The position numbers and the translations under genes were made by a program. From DATHZQ01 sp963823505 (GTDB lineage Bacteria > Actinomycetota > Acidimicrobiia > Spongiisociales > UBA5794), in NCBI GenBank assembly GCA_963823505.1, contig CAWGLY010000005.1, positions 310,001 through 374,000 of the forward strand: a DNA stretch of 64,000 bases, read 5' to 3'. A model generated the notes under the pieces. That model made no database searches. It had not been told where the DNA came from and saw only the letters and a program-made list of their open reading frames with translations. Shown one piece after another: positions 8,639 to 17,753 of the stretch. Numbering within the stretch: the first letter of the stretch is position 1; every line of letters starts with the position of its first letter.

Positions 8639-8890
8639 GTGAGAAAGGGCTCTCTGTTGCTGGCCGGGATCGTTGCTGCGCTGCACACTCTGATTTCCCT
8701 CACCGTCATCTTTCTCATCCTGCTTCACGCGGGACGGGGAGGGGGTCTGTCCGACATGTTCGGCGGGGGTTTTGGTAGTGGCGGCTTTTCGGGGTCAACC
8801 GTGGTCGAGAGGAATCTCGATCGGTTGACCGTGATTGCAGTGGTCGTTTTTGGCATTACAACGATTTTGTTGACGTTGTTGTGGCGATGA
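8639..8890 (+). CDS. secG: Preprotein translocase subunit SecG
   Basis: SecG is the small accessory subunit of the SecYEG translocon. The 83-residue product has two hydrophobic segments (about residues 6-28 and 62-80) joined by a Gly/Ser-rich loop beginning LLHAGRGGGLSDMFGGG, which is the family pattern. The GTG at 8639 gives this length; the preceding GTG at 8637 runs straight into a stop. A promoter with 17-bp spacing lies upstream. The gene often sits near the gap-pgk-tpi cluster in Gram-positive bacteria. Confidence 0.9.
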   Translation: MRKGSLLLAGIVAALHTLISLTVIFLILLHAGRGGGLSDMFGGGFGSGGFSGSTVVERNLDRLTVIAVVVFGITTILLTLLWR

Positions 8891-8944
8891 CCCAGATGCG
8901 TCGGCTCAACTGAGCGCCTTGACCATTCCTAAGGAGGCAATACC

Positions 8945-10759
8945 TTGACTATGTGGCGTAGCCGCAAGGTCGTTTGGTTGGCCGCTCTCCTCGCTTTCGC
9001 TCTCGTCGCAGCCGCTTGCGGTGGCGATGACGATGCGGGAACCGATGAGACGACCACCGCCCCGACCGAGGCACCCGAAACCACCACTACCGCAGCCGCG
9101 GACACCACTGCTGCTCCTGCTGAGACGACCACCACTGCCGCACCCGAAGACACGGGTAAGGCGTACGGTGGCGAGGCCGTGTTCGGCCAGGACCAGGAGC
9201 CACCGACCCTGAACCCGTTTGTTCCTGGTGGCGACAACTTCGTCGTCTCGATCATCGGGCAGGCCTATCACGCCGGTATCCAGGAAGTTGACGGCTTCAC
9301 TCTCGAGTTCATCCCTGAGCTCGTGACCGAGCTGCCGACGCTGGACAACGGTGGCGTGGTTCTGAACGATGACGGCACCATGACGGTGACGTATCAGATC
9401 CGTGACGAGGCCGTGTGGTCCGACGGGATTCCGATCTCCGGTGACGACTTCCAGTTCACGATGGACACCATCTTGAACCCGGACAACCAGGCCGACATCA
9501 CGTTCTACGAGGACATCGTTGCCAGCGAAGCTGGACCGAAGACCTTCACGTACACCGTGGCAGCCCCCACGACGCAGCACGAGTTGTACTTCAACACGAT
9601 CATCCCTAAGCATGCCGTTGAGGGCACGGACTTCGTGGCCGACTGGAACGACACGATGTGGCCGTCCGCCGGCCCGTTCGTCTTCGACGAATGGCAGAAG
9701 GGCGAGTTCGTCCGCGTGGTGCGGAACGAGAACTACTGGAAGACCGATCCGGAAACCGGCGATCAGCTGCCGTATCTCGACAGTGTGACCCACCGGTTCA
9801 TCCCGGAGACCGAGTCCCTCATCACCGCCTTCAGGGGCCGCGAGATCAACATCATGAACCCGCCGCCCTCGACGGATGCGATCGAGTCCCTGCAGGCCCT
9901 CGAGCCTGAAGGTGCCGCGGTCGAGGTGCTGTCCGGTCCGATCTGGGAACACCTGAACTTCCAGTTCGGTCCAGCTCGCTTCGAGAAGAACGAACTCTCG
10001 CCGAACGAGAACCTGAACTATCGCAAGTGCGTCGCACACGCGATCGACAAGCAGGTCATCGTCGACGAGATCCTCGCCGGTCAGGTTGAGCCGCTCGACT
10101 CCTATGTCGATGCCTTCAGCCCGGCGTTGTCCAACGGATCGTGGGCTCAGTACAACTACGATCCGGCAACGGCCATGGAGTTCTGCGAGCTCGCCAAAAC
10201 AGAGCTCGGCGTGGACGTCCTGACCACCGTCTTCTCCACGACCTCGAACAACGATGCCCGTGTGAAGCTCTCCGAGCTGTTCGTTGGCATGTTCGAAGCC
10301 GTGGGAATCGCCTACGAGAACCAGCTCGAGGACTCGCAGCTGTTCTTCGGTGAGACCCTCGACAACGGTCGTTGGGATCTTGGTGAGTGGGCGTGGGTCG
10401 GTACTCCCGGCTTCGCCGGATTGGTCAGCATCCATGACGTGTGGGATCCCGAGGCTCCGCCGCCCGAGGGTGGCAACTACTACCGCTGGGGCACCGAGGA
10501 CTCGTCGGTCATCGACGACAGCACGGCGCGGTTCGCAGAGATCCGCGATTTGATGAACGCAACCGTCGAGGCGGCAGAGCTCGAGGCTCTCATCGCAGAG
10601 GCCGAGCAGATCCTGGCCGACCAGGTGGTCATCATCCCGCTGTACGCACGTCTCGACCCTGGCGCCTACTGGGGCGATGAGCTCGGCGGTGTCAAGCACA
10701 ACCCGTCCACGGCGTCTATCGCCTGGAACATGGAAGAGTGGTACCGCGTCGACCTCTAG
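8945..10759 (+). CDS. ABC transporter substrate-binding lipoprotein, peptide/oligopeptide family 5
   Basis: This extracytoplasmic binding protein delivers a peptide-like ligand to the permeases encoded next. The N-terminus has a basic start, a hydrophobic core and the lipobox VAAAC with the lipidated Cys25. A low-complexity Thr/Ala/Pro/Glu linker (about residues 30-75) follows, then the SBP_bac_5 fold. The TTG at 8945 is 7 nt after AAGGAGG, ideal spacing; the ATG at 8951 is possible but farther away. The 604 residues suit the family. The ligand could also be nickel or an opine; sequence alone does not decide. A strong hairpin follows the gene. Confidence 0.9.
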   Translation: MTMWRSRKVVWLAALLAFALVAAACGGDDDAGTDETTTAPTEAPETTTTAAADTTAAPAETTTTAAPEDTGKAYGGEAVFGQDQEPPTLNPFVPGGDNFVVSIIGQAYHAGIQEVDGFTLEFIPELVTELPTLDNGGVVLNDDGTMTVTYQIRDEAVWSDGIPISGDDFQFTMDTILNPDNQADITFYEDIVASEAGPKTFTYTVAAPTTQHELYFNTIIPKHAVEGTDFVADWNDTMWPSAGPFVFDEWQKGEFVRVVRNENYWKTDPETGDQLPYLDSVTHRFIPETESLITAFRGREINIMNPPPSTDAIESLQALEPEGAAVEVLSGPIWEHLNFQFGPARFEKNELSPNENLNYRKCVAHAIDKQVIVDEILAGQVEPLDSYVDAFSPALSNGSWAQYNYDPATAMEFCELAKTELGVDVLTTVFSTTSNNDARVKLSELFVGMFEAVGIAYENQLEDSQLFFGETLDNGRWDLGEWAWVGTPGFAGLVSIHDVWDPEAPPPEGGNYYRWGTEDSSVIDDSTARFAEIRDLMNATVEAAELEALIAEAEQILADQVVIIPLYARLDPGAYWGDELGGVKHNPSTASIAWNMEEWYRVDL

Positions 10760-10785
10760 GTCGCACAGCACCACGACCGATTGAT

Positions 10786-10817
10786 GTTTGGGGGGCCCCG
10801 CAAGGGGCCCCCCAAAC
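10786..10817 (+). terminator. Strong GC hairpin after the binding-protein gene
   Basis: GTTTGGGGGGCCCC and GGGGCCCCCCAAAC form a perfect 14-bp stem around a GCAA tetraloop. There is no U-run, so it could be a weak terminator, a bidirectional terminator or an mRNA 3' stabiliser that keeps binding-protein mRNA more abundant than permease mRNA, a common arrangement in ABC operons. Confidence 0.7.
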
Positions 10818-10824
10818 GCGTGGA

Positions 10825-10890
<66 letters not shown>

Positions 10891-11111
10891 GACGTTGTTC
10901 GGCGGATCGGCGATGCGGCGCGTTCATGCTGAACCGGTGAGCTCGCTCACCGTTCGGTGGCGGCGGCCGCCGAACGGGTGCCTCGCGCCAATCGAGCCCA
11001 GCCAAGGCGCCTTCATACCATCACGTCCAGGAACGCCCGATATCTGCTGCGCGGAACCCGAGGTCTTGGTAAGGTTGTCACGCAACCGGCCGGAGGCAGA
11101 GGAGGCGGAGC

Positions 11112-12332
11112 ATGCTGGCGTACATCGTGCGTCGATTGGTGTACGGCGTGGTTACGGTGCTCGCGTTGAGCATCGTGGTGTTCTTCCTGATCCAAGCCGG
11201 CGGAGGCTCCCCGCTCGATCGCCTCAAGGGCAATCCTCGCATGATTCCCATGATCCCGGTCCTGACCGAGCACTTCGGGCTCGACAAACCGGCGATCGAG
11301 CAGTATTTGACATGGCTGCGCAACTTCGTGTCTGTCGACCGATTTGACGTTGCAGGCATCTCGCCGTGGGTCGCGATCGGGCTCGCCGCCTCATACACCG
11401 TTGCGGTGTTTCTGGCGAAGGTCAAGAAGACCTGGTGGAGGAGCTTCCGGGCATTCTCCATCATCGGCGTGTGGGTTCTCGCTCTCTGGTTCGCCAAGGG
11501 GCGCATCGACTTCGCCCTCAATTGGAGCGACTCGTTCCGGGGCGACGGCTCCGTCTGGAATCTGGTCTTCGGCGCAGCGGGAGCGACGTTCCGCCTCGGT
11601 CTGGCAGCGCTCTTCCTGGCTTTGCTGGTGGGTATCCCACTGGGGATCTACCAGGCGATCCGCCAGTACTCGTTCTTCGACCAGCTCGGGACGACGTTCT
11701 CCTTCATGGCGTTCTCCACACCGATCTTCATCATCGGCGTCGGTCTCCAGCTGATCCTCGCTCTGAACATGGAGAAGTGGACCGGGGTCAAGACGTTCTA
11801 CGTTGCGGGCATGACCAGCACCAACTATCCCGAACTGGCGGACGGGATGACGTTTGGAACGACGGCCATCTCGATTGGTCCGATCTCGTTACCGTCGCTT
11901 GCTCAGTTGGGCGACATCATGCAGCACCTGACCCTGCCCGCCCTCTCGATCGCGCTGATCTCCATCGCCGCGTATTCACGCTTCCAGCGAGCCTCGATGC
12001 TCGAGGTCATGCACAGTGACTACCTGCGCACCGCAAAGGCGAAGGGCCTTCCCCGCCGTCGCATCATCGTCAAGCATTCGCTGCGCAACGCAGTGATCCC
12101 GATCGTGACGCTCGTGTCGCTCGACATTGCCGCCATCATCGGCGGGGCCATCATCACCGAGTCGATCTTCGGCTGGCCGGGGGTTGGCCGCCTCTACATC
12201 GGTGCGATCAACGCTGTCGACTACCCGGTGATCATGGCGGTGGTCATGGCGATCGGCGTGGGCATCGTGATCATGAACATCGTCGCTGACATCCTCTACG
12301 GGGTTCTCGATCCCAGGGTCAGGTATGAATAG
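11112..12332 (+). CDS. ABC transporter permease, DppB/OppB type
   Basis: This is the first membrane subunit of the peptide-type importer. It begins with the characteristic MLAYIVRRLVYGVVTVLALSI segment of DppB-like permeases. It has several transmembrane segments, an EAA-loop region (YLRTAKAKGLPRRRIIVKHSLRNA) that contacts the ATPases, and ends GVLDPRVRYE. At 406 residues it is longer than the usual 310-340 because of an extra hydrophobic insert around residues 85-135 and a loop near 220-260. The ATG follows GAGGCGGAG. It is co-oriented with the downstream permease, separated by 47 nt. Confidence 0.9.
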   Translation: MLAYIVRRLVYGVVTVLALSIVVFFLIQAGGGSPLDRLKGNPRMIPMIPVLTEHFGLDKPAIEQYLTWLRNFVSVDRFDVAGISPWVAIGLAASYTVAVFLAKVKKTWWRSFRAFSIIGVWVLALWFAKGRIDFALNWSDSFRGDGSVWNLVFGAAGATFRLGLAALFLALLVGIPLGIYQAIRQYSFFDQLGTTFSFMAFSTPIFIIGVGLQLILALNMEKWTGVKTFYVAGMTSTNYPELADGMTFGTTAISIGPISLPSLAQLGDIMQHLTLPALSIALISIAAYSRFQRASMLEVMHSDYLRTAKAKGLPRRRIIVKHSLRNAVIPIVTLVSLDIAAIIGGAIITESIFGWPGVGRLYIGAINAVDYPVIMAVVMAIGVGIVIMNIVADILYGVLDPRVRYE

Positions 12333-12379
12333 CGGCGTGGGGGGCCAGGTAGCCAATCCGGTGCGAGTGAAAGGCGAAC

Positions 12380-13408
12380 GTGGGCACGAACACCCAATTC
12401 CCCATCACGCCCAGTGACGGCCACAGCGAGCTGATCGACTCGCTGGAGGGCATTGCCGTCGAGCCGATCACGCAGTGGGATCTGTTCTGGACGCGGTTGC
12501 GCCGGCACCGGCTGGCCATGATCTCCGCCGGGTTCTTGCTGGTGATCGTGCTCATTGCGCTTGCCGCACCGTTGATGACGTGCGCTGCCGGTGTGGAGAA
12601 TCAATTCTGCGGCAAGCCCCTCGAGCACTTCGCCGAACAGCTGCAGAACCCCGAGGCCGGGGGGCGGCTCTTCGTGAACATCGCACCGCGTGGCGATTTC
12701 CCGTTCGGGACCGACGAGTTGGGACGCGACGTGATGGCACGCGTCGTACACGGCGGTCGGGCGAGTCTCGTCGTCGGGGCCCTCACCGGTCTGCTCGTTG
12801 CCACGTTCGGGACGATCGTCGGCGCCGTCGCCGGCTACTACCCAGGCTCGGTGGACCAGTCGCTGATGAGGTTCACGGACCTCGTCCTCGGCCTGCCGCT
12901 GCTGCCGGTCGCAATCGTTGTCGGTCGCCTGCTGCCTGAGCTCGCGTTCTTTCCGGATTGGATGAAGGAAGGGCCCTGGGGCATTGCTTTCCTCTTGGGA
13001 TTCCTGCTGTGGGGGACGCTGGCACGGATTGTGCGTGCCGAGTTCCTGTCGCTCCGCGAGAAGGAATTCGTCGAAGCGGCCAGAGCCGCAGGCGCCAAGG
13101 ACCGACGGATCATCTTCCGGCACATCCTCCCCAACGCAATGAGTCCGATCATCGTTCAGACGACACTCATCGTCGGCACAGCCATCATCATCGAGGCTGC
13201 ACTGTCGTTCCTCGGCTTCGGGGTGCGCCCACCGATCCCGACCTGGGGCGGGATGGCATCGTCGGGAGCCGGTGTTGCCGTCCGCGGGTTCTGGTGGGAG
13301 CTGGTCTTCTCCGCAACGGCCCTGATCATGACGGTGTTGGCGGTCAACTACATCGGAGATGGCTTGCGTGACGCGCTCGATCCCACTCAAACCATCGAAC
13401 GAAAGTAG
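12380..13408 (+). CDS. ABC transporter permease, DppC/OppC type
   Basis: This is the second permease of the importer. The N-terminal RLRRHRLAMISAGFLLVIVLIALAAP pattern is typical (arginine-rich loop then first membrane span). FGTDELGRDVMARVVHGGRASL and the EAA motif (EFVEAARAAGAKDRRIIFRHILPN) are diagnostic. GTG at 12380 gives 342 residues. It lies 47 nt after the first permease and 9 nt before the first ATPase gene, so the four genes 11112-15531 form one operon. Confidence 0.9.
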   Translation: MGTNTQFPITPSDGHSELIDSLEGIAVEPITQWDLFWTRLRRHRLAMISAGFLLVIVLIALAAPLMTCAAGVENQFCGKPLEHFAEQLQNPEAGGRLFVNIAPRGDFPFGTDELGRDVMARVVHGGRASLVVGALTGLLVATFGTIVGAVAGYYPGSVDQSLMRFTDLVLGLPLLPVAIVVGRLLPELAFFPDWMKEGPWGIAFLLGFLLWGTLARIVRAEFLSLREKEFVEAARAAGAKDRRIIFRHILPNAMSPIIVQTTLIVGTAIIIEAALSFLGFGVRPPIPTWGGMASSGAGVAVRGFWWELVFSATALIMTVLAVNYIGDGLRDALDPTQTIERK

Positions 13409-13417
13409 GAAGGTCCG

Positions 13418-14467
13418 TTGACCGAGACTCAGTTGACCGAACCACCCAAGCTGCTCGACGTCCACGACCTCAGGACGTACTTCAGCACCGAAGAAGGCGT
13501 GGTGCGCGCCGTCGACGGTGTGTCGTTCAGCGTCGACCGCAAAGAACGGCGCGGCGTCGTGGGCGAATCCGGGTCTGGCAAGTCGGTCACTGCGATGTCG
13601 CTGATGCGCCTGATCGAGCCTCCGGCCGGTGAGATCGTCACCGGGCGGGTCGATTTCAACGGAGTCAACCTGCTCGAACTGTCCGAGGACGAGATGCAGC
13701 AAGTCCGCGGTGGTCAGATCGCGATGATCTTCCAAGACCCGATGACCGCGCTCAATCCCGTCTACACCATCGGCGACCAGCTCATTGAGACCATCCTTCT
13801 GCACCAAGACGTGAGTCGAGGTGAAGCTCGGGACATCGCGATCGAGGGACTCGTCGATGTTCAGATTCCGTATGCGGCGAACCGGATGGACGACTATCCG
13901 CACCAGTTCTCCGGAGGTATGCGACAGCGGGTGATGATCGCCATGGGGCTGTCGTGCAACCCGCAGCTCCTCATTGCTGACGAACCGACGACCGCCCTGG
14001 ATGTGACGACACAGGCGCAGATCATGGATCTGATGCTGAGGCTCGCCGACGAGAGGGACACGGCCGTCATCCTCATCACCCACGACCTCGGGGTCGTGGC
14101 CGGCTTCTGCGACACCGTGCAGGTGATGTATGCGGGGACGATCGTCGAGAGCGGCAGTGCCGACGACCTCTACGGCGACCCGCAGCACCCCTACACATGG
14201 GGACTGCTGGCATCGATGACACGCCTCGACGAGGAACAGCGACAGCGTCTCCATTCGGTGAGGGGTGCTCCGCCTTCACTCATCAACCTGCCAACGGGTT
14301 GCCGGTTCCGCCCGCGGTGTGACTTTGCGGTCGAGATCTGCGGTCAGGCGCTTCCAGTGCTCCGCGACAGTGGGGGCGAGGGGCAGCTCGCGGCGTGTCA
14401 CCGGGCGACCGAACTGGGTCTTTCATCGATCGATGCCGCCGCCGAGAAGGAGAGGCTGGCGCGATGA
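13418..14467 (+). CDS. ABC transporter ATP-binding protein, DppD/OppD type
   Basis: One of two ATPases that power the importer. Walker A GESGSGKS is at residues 49-56, the signature FSGGMRQRV follows, and LLIADEPTTALDV contains Walker B. The C-terminal oligopeptide-ABC extension carries a Cys pattern (CRFRPRC...C...C) of the kind that binds an Fe-S cluster in DppD/OppD homologues. The TTG start at 13418 is preceded by AGGAAGG at correct spacing. It overlaps the next ATPase gene by 4 nt (ATGA). Confidence 0.92.
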   Translation: MTETQLTEPPKLLDVHDLRTYFSTEEGVVRAVDGVSFSVDRKERRGVVGESGSGKSVTAMSLMRLIEPPAGEIVTGRVDFNGVNLLELSEDEMQQVRGGQIAMIFQDPMTALNPVYTIGDQLIETILLHQDVSRGEARDIAIEGLVDVQIPYAANRMDDYPHQFSGGMRQRVMIAMGLSCNPQLLIADEPTTALDVTTQAQIMDLMLRLADERDTAVILITHDLGVVAGFCDTVQVMYAGTIVESGSADDLYGDPQHPYTWGLLASMTRLDEEQRQRLHSVRGAPPSLINLPTGCRFRPRCDFAVEICGQALPVLRDSGGEGQLAACHRATELGLSSIDAAAEKERLAR

Positions 14468-15531
14468 CCGACACCGTCAGCGAGACCACCAGCACGGCGG
14501 AGATCCCTGAAGAAGACGTCCTTCTCGACGTGCGGAACCTCGTGAAGCACTTCCCCATCACACGCGGGATCTTCTTCAAGAAGCAGGTTGGTGCGGTGCA
14601 GGCCGTGTCGGGTGTGTCCTTCAAGGTGCGGCGCGGCGAGACGCTCGGGCTGGTCGGCGAGTCCGGTTGCGGCAAGTCGACCACCGCACGCGCCGTCTTG
14701 CGTCTGCTGGAGCCGACGTCCGGCGAGGTGTTGTATCGCGCATCGACCGACGACGGCGAGTTGGATGTCGTCGATATCGCCAGCGCCGACAAGGACACTC
14801 TCAATCGGCTGCGACGCGACATGCAGATCGTGTTCCAGGACCCATATGCGTCGCTGAACCCAAGGATGACGGTTGCCAGCATCATCGCCGAACCGCTGGT
14901 CGTCCACGGGGTGGGCACGACTGCAGAACGTCTCGACAAGGTGAAAGACCTGCTCAAGGTGGTCGGTCTGAGCCCAGAGCACGCCAACCGGTACCCTCAC
15001 GAGTTCTCCGGCGGCCAGCGGCAACGTATCGGCGTGGCCAGGGCGCTGGCGCTCAACCCGAGCTTCATGGTGCTGGACGAGCCGGTGTCCGCTCTCGACG
15101 TGTCCATCCAGGCGCAGGTGCTCAACCTTCTCGACGACCTGCAGGACGAATTGGGTCTCACCTATCTCTTCATTGCCCACGACCTGTCGGTTGTACGCCA
15201 CATCTCGGATCGTGTCGCGGTGATGTACCTGGGCAGGATTGCGGAAATGGCGGACCGCGACGCCATGTACGACCGGCCCATGCACCCGTACACCCACGCG
15301 TTGCTCTCGGCGGTGCCTATCCCCGATCCCCATCTGGAGAAGGCGCGGCAGCGCATCATCCTGGAAGGCGACATCCCATCGCCGGCCAACCCGCCGTCAG
15401 GTTGCCGCTTCAATACCCGCTGCCCGAAGGCGAAGGAGGGCGTCTGTGACATCGATGTTCCCGAGCTGCGGGAGCTCGAGCCGGATCACTGGGTGGCGTG
15501 CCACTTCCCCGAAGTCGTCAAGGTGATGTGA
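14464..15531 (+). CDS. ABC transporter ATP-binding protein, DppF/OppF type
   Basis: The partner ATPase of the preceding protein. Walker A GESGCGKSTT, signature FSGGQRQRI and Walker B FMVLDEPVSALDV are present, and the C-terminus again has a four-cysteine pattern (GCRFNTRCPKAKEGVC ... C). The ATG at 14464 overlaps the upstream stop, consistent with coupled translation of the ATPase pair. The 355-residue length is normal. Together with 8945-14467 this completes a five-gene peptide-type importer. Confidence 0.92.
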   Translation: MTDTVSETTSTAEIPEEDVLLDVRNLVKHFPITRGIFFKKQVGAVQAVSGVSFKVRRGETLGLVGESGCGKSTTARAVLRLLEPTSGEVLYRASTDDGELDVVDIASADKDTLNRLRRDMQIVFQDPYASLNPRMTVASIIAEPLVVHGVGTTAERLDKVKDLLKVVGLSPEHANRYPHEFSGGQRQRIGVARALALNPSFMVLDEPVSALDVSIQAQVLNLLDDLQDELGLTYLFIAHDLSVVRHISDRVAVMYLGRIAEMADRDAMYDRPMHPYTHALLSAVPIPDPHLEKARQRIILEGDIPSPANPPSGCRFNTRCPKAKEGVCDIDVPELRELEPDHWVACHFPEVVKVM

Positions 15532-15538
15532 GCGTTCC

Positions 15539-15587
15539 GGGTACTAGGGACTGGGTACTTGGTACCACGTACTAGGTACTTGGTACC
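15539..15587 (+). repeat. Degenerate GGTACTA/GGTACTT heptamer tract
   Basis: Several imperfect copies of a 7-bp unit (GGTACTA, GGTACTT, GGTACCA) follow the stop of the last transporter gene. The unit differs from the GGTATCC array at 10826 but has the same period. It contains multiple GGTACC and TACTAG palindromes. No function is evident. Confidence 0.6.
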
Positions 15588-15611
15588 GCTGTCGTGGGGG
15601 AGTGCACCCCC

Positions 15612-15623
15612 CATCCTGTGGGC
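15612..15623 (+). promoter_or_regulatory. -10 element of a leaderless-type promoter (gene at 15624)
   Basis: CATCCT at 15612-15617 is followed by six bases and the ATG at 15624, without a ribosome binding site. The spacing matches the other leaderless-type starts in this window. Confidence 0.4.
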
Positions 15624-16943
15624 ATGGTTATCAACCTTCTCATCATGGGCGCCGCCGGGCGCGACTTTCACAACTTCAACGTGCTGTACAGGGATGATCC
15701 CGACGTGACGGTGGTGGGCTTCACCGCAACTCAGATCCCTGACATCGCCGGGAGGCGCTATCCGGCTTCCTTGGCGGGCGACCGTTATCCCGATGGCATC
15801 CCGATCTACGACGAGTCGGAGCTGGAGAGCCTCATCGCACGGCTCGACGTCGACGAGGTCATGTTTGCCTACTCGGACGTGAGCCATGAGACCGTCATGC
15901 ACCAGGCGGCCCGAGCCGTTGCCGGAGGAGCCGCCTTCAGGCTTGCCGGGGACGGTGTGATGTTGCAGTCGACGGTTCCCGTGGTCGCCGTGACTGCCAC
16001 CCGCACCGGCACGGGGAAGAGCCAGACGAGCCGGCGCATCCGGAGGATCCTGGCGAATGCGGGGAAGCGGGTCGCCGCCATCCGCCACCCGATGCCGTAC
16101 GGTGACCTGGCGAGGCAGGCCGTACAGCGATTCGCCACGCGGCAGGACCTGCTCGACGCCGACGTCACCATCGAAGAGCGCGAAGAGTACGAGCCGTATC
16201 TTGCCGAAGGCGCCGTCATCTACGCCGGGGTGGACTACGCCGCGATCCTCGCTGCCGCCGAAGCGGAAGCCGATATCGTTCTGTGGGACGGTGGCAACAA
16301 CGACCTCCCGTTCTATCGGCCCGACATCTGGATCTGCGTCGTGGACCCGTTCCGCCCGGGCCACGAGCTGAAATACTGGCCAGGCGAGGCGAATCTTCGC
16401 CGGGCGGATGTGATCATCATCAACAAGGTGGACACGGCGCCGGCTGAGGGCATCGACGAGGTTCGGACCAACATCGCAGCCGTGGCACCCAATGCCACGG
16501 TGATCGAAGCGGCGTCGCCGATCACCGTCGAGGACCCGTCGGTGATCGCGGGCCGGTCGGTGCTCGTCATCGACGACGGGCCTACGATCACGCACGGAGA
16601 GATGCCGTACGGTGCAGGTGCGGTTGCTGCGAGGCGCCACGGTGCCGCCCGTCTCATCGACCCGCGGCCCCACGCGGTCGGCTCGTTGCGATCGGTCTAC
16701 GAGAAGTTCCCCCACATTGGCCCGGTGCTTCCGGCGATGGGGTACGGCGACGGGCAACGCAGGGATCTTGCCGCAACCATCCGGGCAGCAGCTCCTGAGG
16801 GCATCGTTGTAGGTACGCCCATCGATCTGGCGGGCATCGTCGATTTCGACGGGGTGCCCTCCACGCGCATCGGTTACGAACTCGAAGAAGTGTCCGGCCC
16901 GTCGCTCGATGAGATTCTGCGCCCGATTCTCGATCGAGCCTGA
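15624..16943 (+). CDS. Cyclic 2,3-diphosphoglycerate synthetase-like P-loop protein
   Basis: The protein has an N-terminal Rossmann-like part (LLIMGAAGRDFHNFNV) and a P-loop TGTGKS at residues 128-133 followed by TSRRIRRIL. INKVDTAP resembles the nucleotide-specificity NKxD motif of GTPases. This combination matches proteins annotated as cyclic 2,3-diphosphoglycerate synthetase or related GTPases. In methanogens that enzyme makes an osmolyte from 2,3-DPG; in bacteria the role is unproven. I choose ATG 15624 because a -10 box stands 6 nt upstream. It is a single gene between the transporter operon and the MaoC gene. Family assignment is moderately sure, substrate unsure. Confidence 0.7.
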   Translation: MVINLLIMGAAGRDFHNFNVLYRDDPDVTVVGFTATQIPDIAGRRYPASLAGDRYPDGIPIYDESELESLIARLDVDEVMFAYSDVSHETVMHQAARAVAGGAAFRLAGDGVMLQSTVPVVAVTATRTGTGKSQTSRRIRRILANAGKRVAAIRHPMPYGDLARQAVQRFATRQDLLDADVTIEEREEYEPYLAEGAVIYAGVDYAAILAAAEAEADIVLWDGGNNDLPFYRPDIWICVVDPFRPGHELKYWPGEANLRRADVIIINKVDTAPAEGIDEVRTNIAAVAPNATVIEAASPITVEDPSVIAGRSVLVIDDGPTITHGEMPYGAGAVAARRHGAARLIDPRPHAVGSLRSVYEKFPHIGPVLPAMGYGDGQRRDLAATIRAAAPEGIVVGTPIDLAGIVDFDGVPSTRIGYELEEVSGPSLDEILRPILDRA

Positions 16944-16990
16944 CGCCACGCAACTAGCCTGCCGAACCAAAGCGAGCTGCGGAGGCGCGT

Positions 16991-17431
16991 GTGGGCATCT
17001 TGGAAGACCTCAGTGCGAAGGTCGGCACGGAGATCGGCGTTGGTGATTGGACCACGATCACGCAAGAGCAGATCGACGGGTTCGCCGATGCAACGCTCGA
17101 CCATCAGTGGATTCATGTCGATGAGGAGAAGGCCGCAGCCGGACCTTTCGGTACGACCATCGCCCACGGGTTCCTGACGCTCTCCTTGATCCCGGCTATC
17201 GCCCCCGCGCTGGAAGTGCCCGGCGCGAGGATGGCGATCAACTACGGTCTCGACAGGGTGCGATTCATCGCCCCGGTGCCGGTGGGGTCCCGCGTCCGTG
17301 CCCGAACGACGCTCAATGAGGTCCACGAGGTATCAGGTGGCATCCAGACGAAGACGGAAGTCACCATCGATCTCGAGGGTTCGGAGAAGCCGGCGTGCGT
17401 CGCTGAGACCATCGCCCGCTTCTACGTCTGA
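16991..17431 (+). CDS. MaoC-like hot-dog dehydratase
   Basis: A 146-residue MaoC-type hydratase that probably acts on enoyl-CoA or a related thioester. The hydratase motif is visible: an Asp/His pair in LDHQWIHVD (about residues 36-44) and FGTTIAHGFLTLSLIP. It is closest in style to the short single-domain actinobacterial enzymes. The GTG at 16991 follows GGAGGCGCGT, a good ribosome binding site, and TAGCCT about 35 nt upstream could be its -10 box. It is the last core gene before the tRNA-Leu locus. Confidence 0.85.
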   Translation: MGILEDLSAKVGTEIGVGDWTTITQEQIDGFADATLDHQWIHVDEEKAAAGPFGTTIAHGFLTLSLIPAIAPALEVPGARMAINYGLDRVRFIAPVPVGSRVRARTTLNEVHEVSGGIQTKTEVTIDLEGSEKPACVAETIARFYV

Positions 17432-17468
17432 TCCGGGTCGGCAAGGAGTCGGTATACTCGCCGCCCAC

Positions 17469-17553
17469 GTCGGAGTGGCGGAATTGGTAGACGCGCTAGG
17501 TTGAGGGCCTAGTGAGCTTTTAGCTCGTGGAGGTTCGAGTCCTCTCTCCGACA
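17469..17553 (+). tRNA. tRNA-Leu (anticodon GAG)
   Basis: The 85-nt sequence folds as a class II tRNA. The acceptor arms are GTCGGAG and CTCCGAC with discriminator A. The anticodon stem CTAGG/CCTAG encloses loop TTGAGGG, giving GAG, which reads CUC and CUU leucine codons. A long variable arm (GAGCT/AGCTC) is typical of tRNA-Leu. GGAGG-TTCGAGT-CCTCT forms the T arm. CCA is not encoded. Its last 9 nt begin a 64-bp direct repeat, which suggests it served as an integration site. Confidence 0.95.
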
Positions 17554-17608
17554 CTCGACTCAACTACACGCGGCCGGGATTCGACGACGACCCGGCCGTC
17601 TTGGTGGT
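17545..17608 (+). repeat. att-like direct repeat, copy at tRNA-Leu 3' end
   Basis: These 64 bp, starting in the last bases of tRNA-Leu, recur at 39926-39989 with five mismatches. Inside is a dyad (CGGCCGGG / CCCGGCCG). Both copies run into the 3' end of a serine-recombinase-like reading frame on the minus strand. This is the pattern expected of island ends, or of two stacked islands, at a tRNA target. Confidence 0.65.
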
Positions 17609-17720
17609 AGGTGATGTCGATCCCCATCTCGGCGTAGACCTTGGCTTTGTCTGCCGGGTCCGCTGCGGCCAGTGTTGCGGTGATGCCCTGCAGACAGGCG
17701 ACGACGGACCGCACAGACAC
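17558..17720 (-). pseudogene. C-terminal remnant of a large serine recombinase-like gene
   Basis: Read on the minus strand, this encodes LAAADPADKAKVYAEMGID then ITYHQDGRVVVESRPRV, a pattern I associate with the C-terminal end of large serine recombinases. Only about 50 residues are left, and the frame runs on into antisense tRNA sequence. No catalytic domain is present upstream. It is probably the residue of the integrase that once used this tRNA site. Family assignment rests on a short segment and is tentative. Confidence 0.45.
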
Positions 17721-17753
17721 ACATGTGACGTGGTTCGAACCGCTAGGAGCTTC

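Noticed and set aside
17520..17557. Extending the recombinase remnant through antisense tRNA-Leu
   Set aside because: The frame is open there, but the residues come from tRNA sequence and are not part of the protein family.
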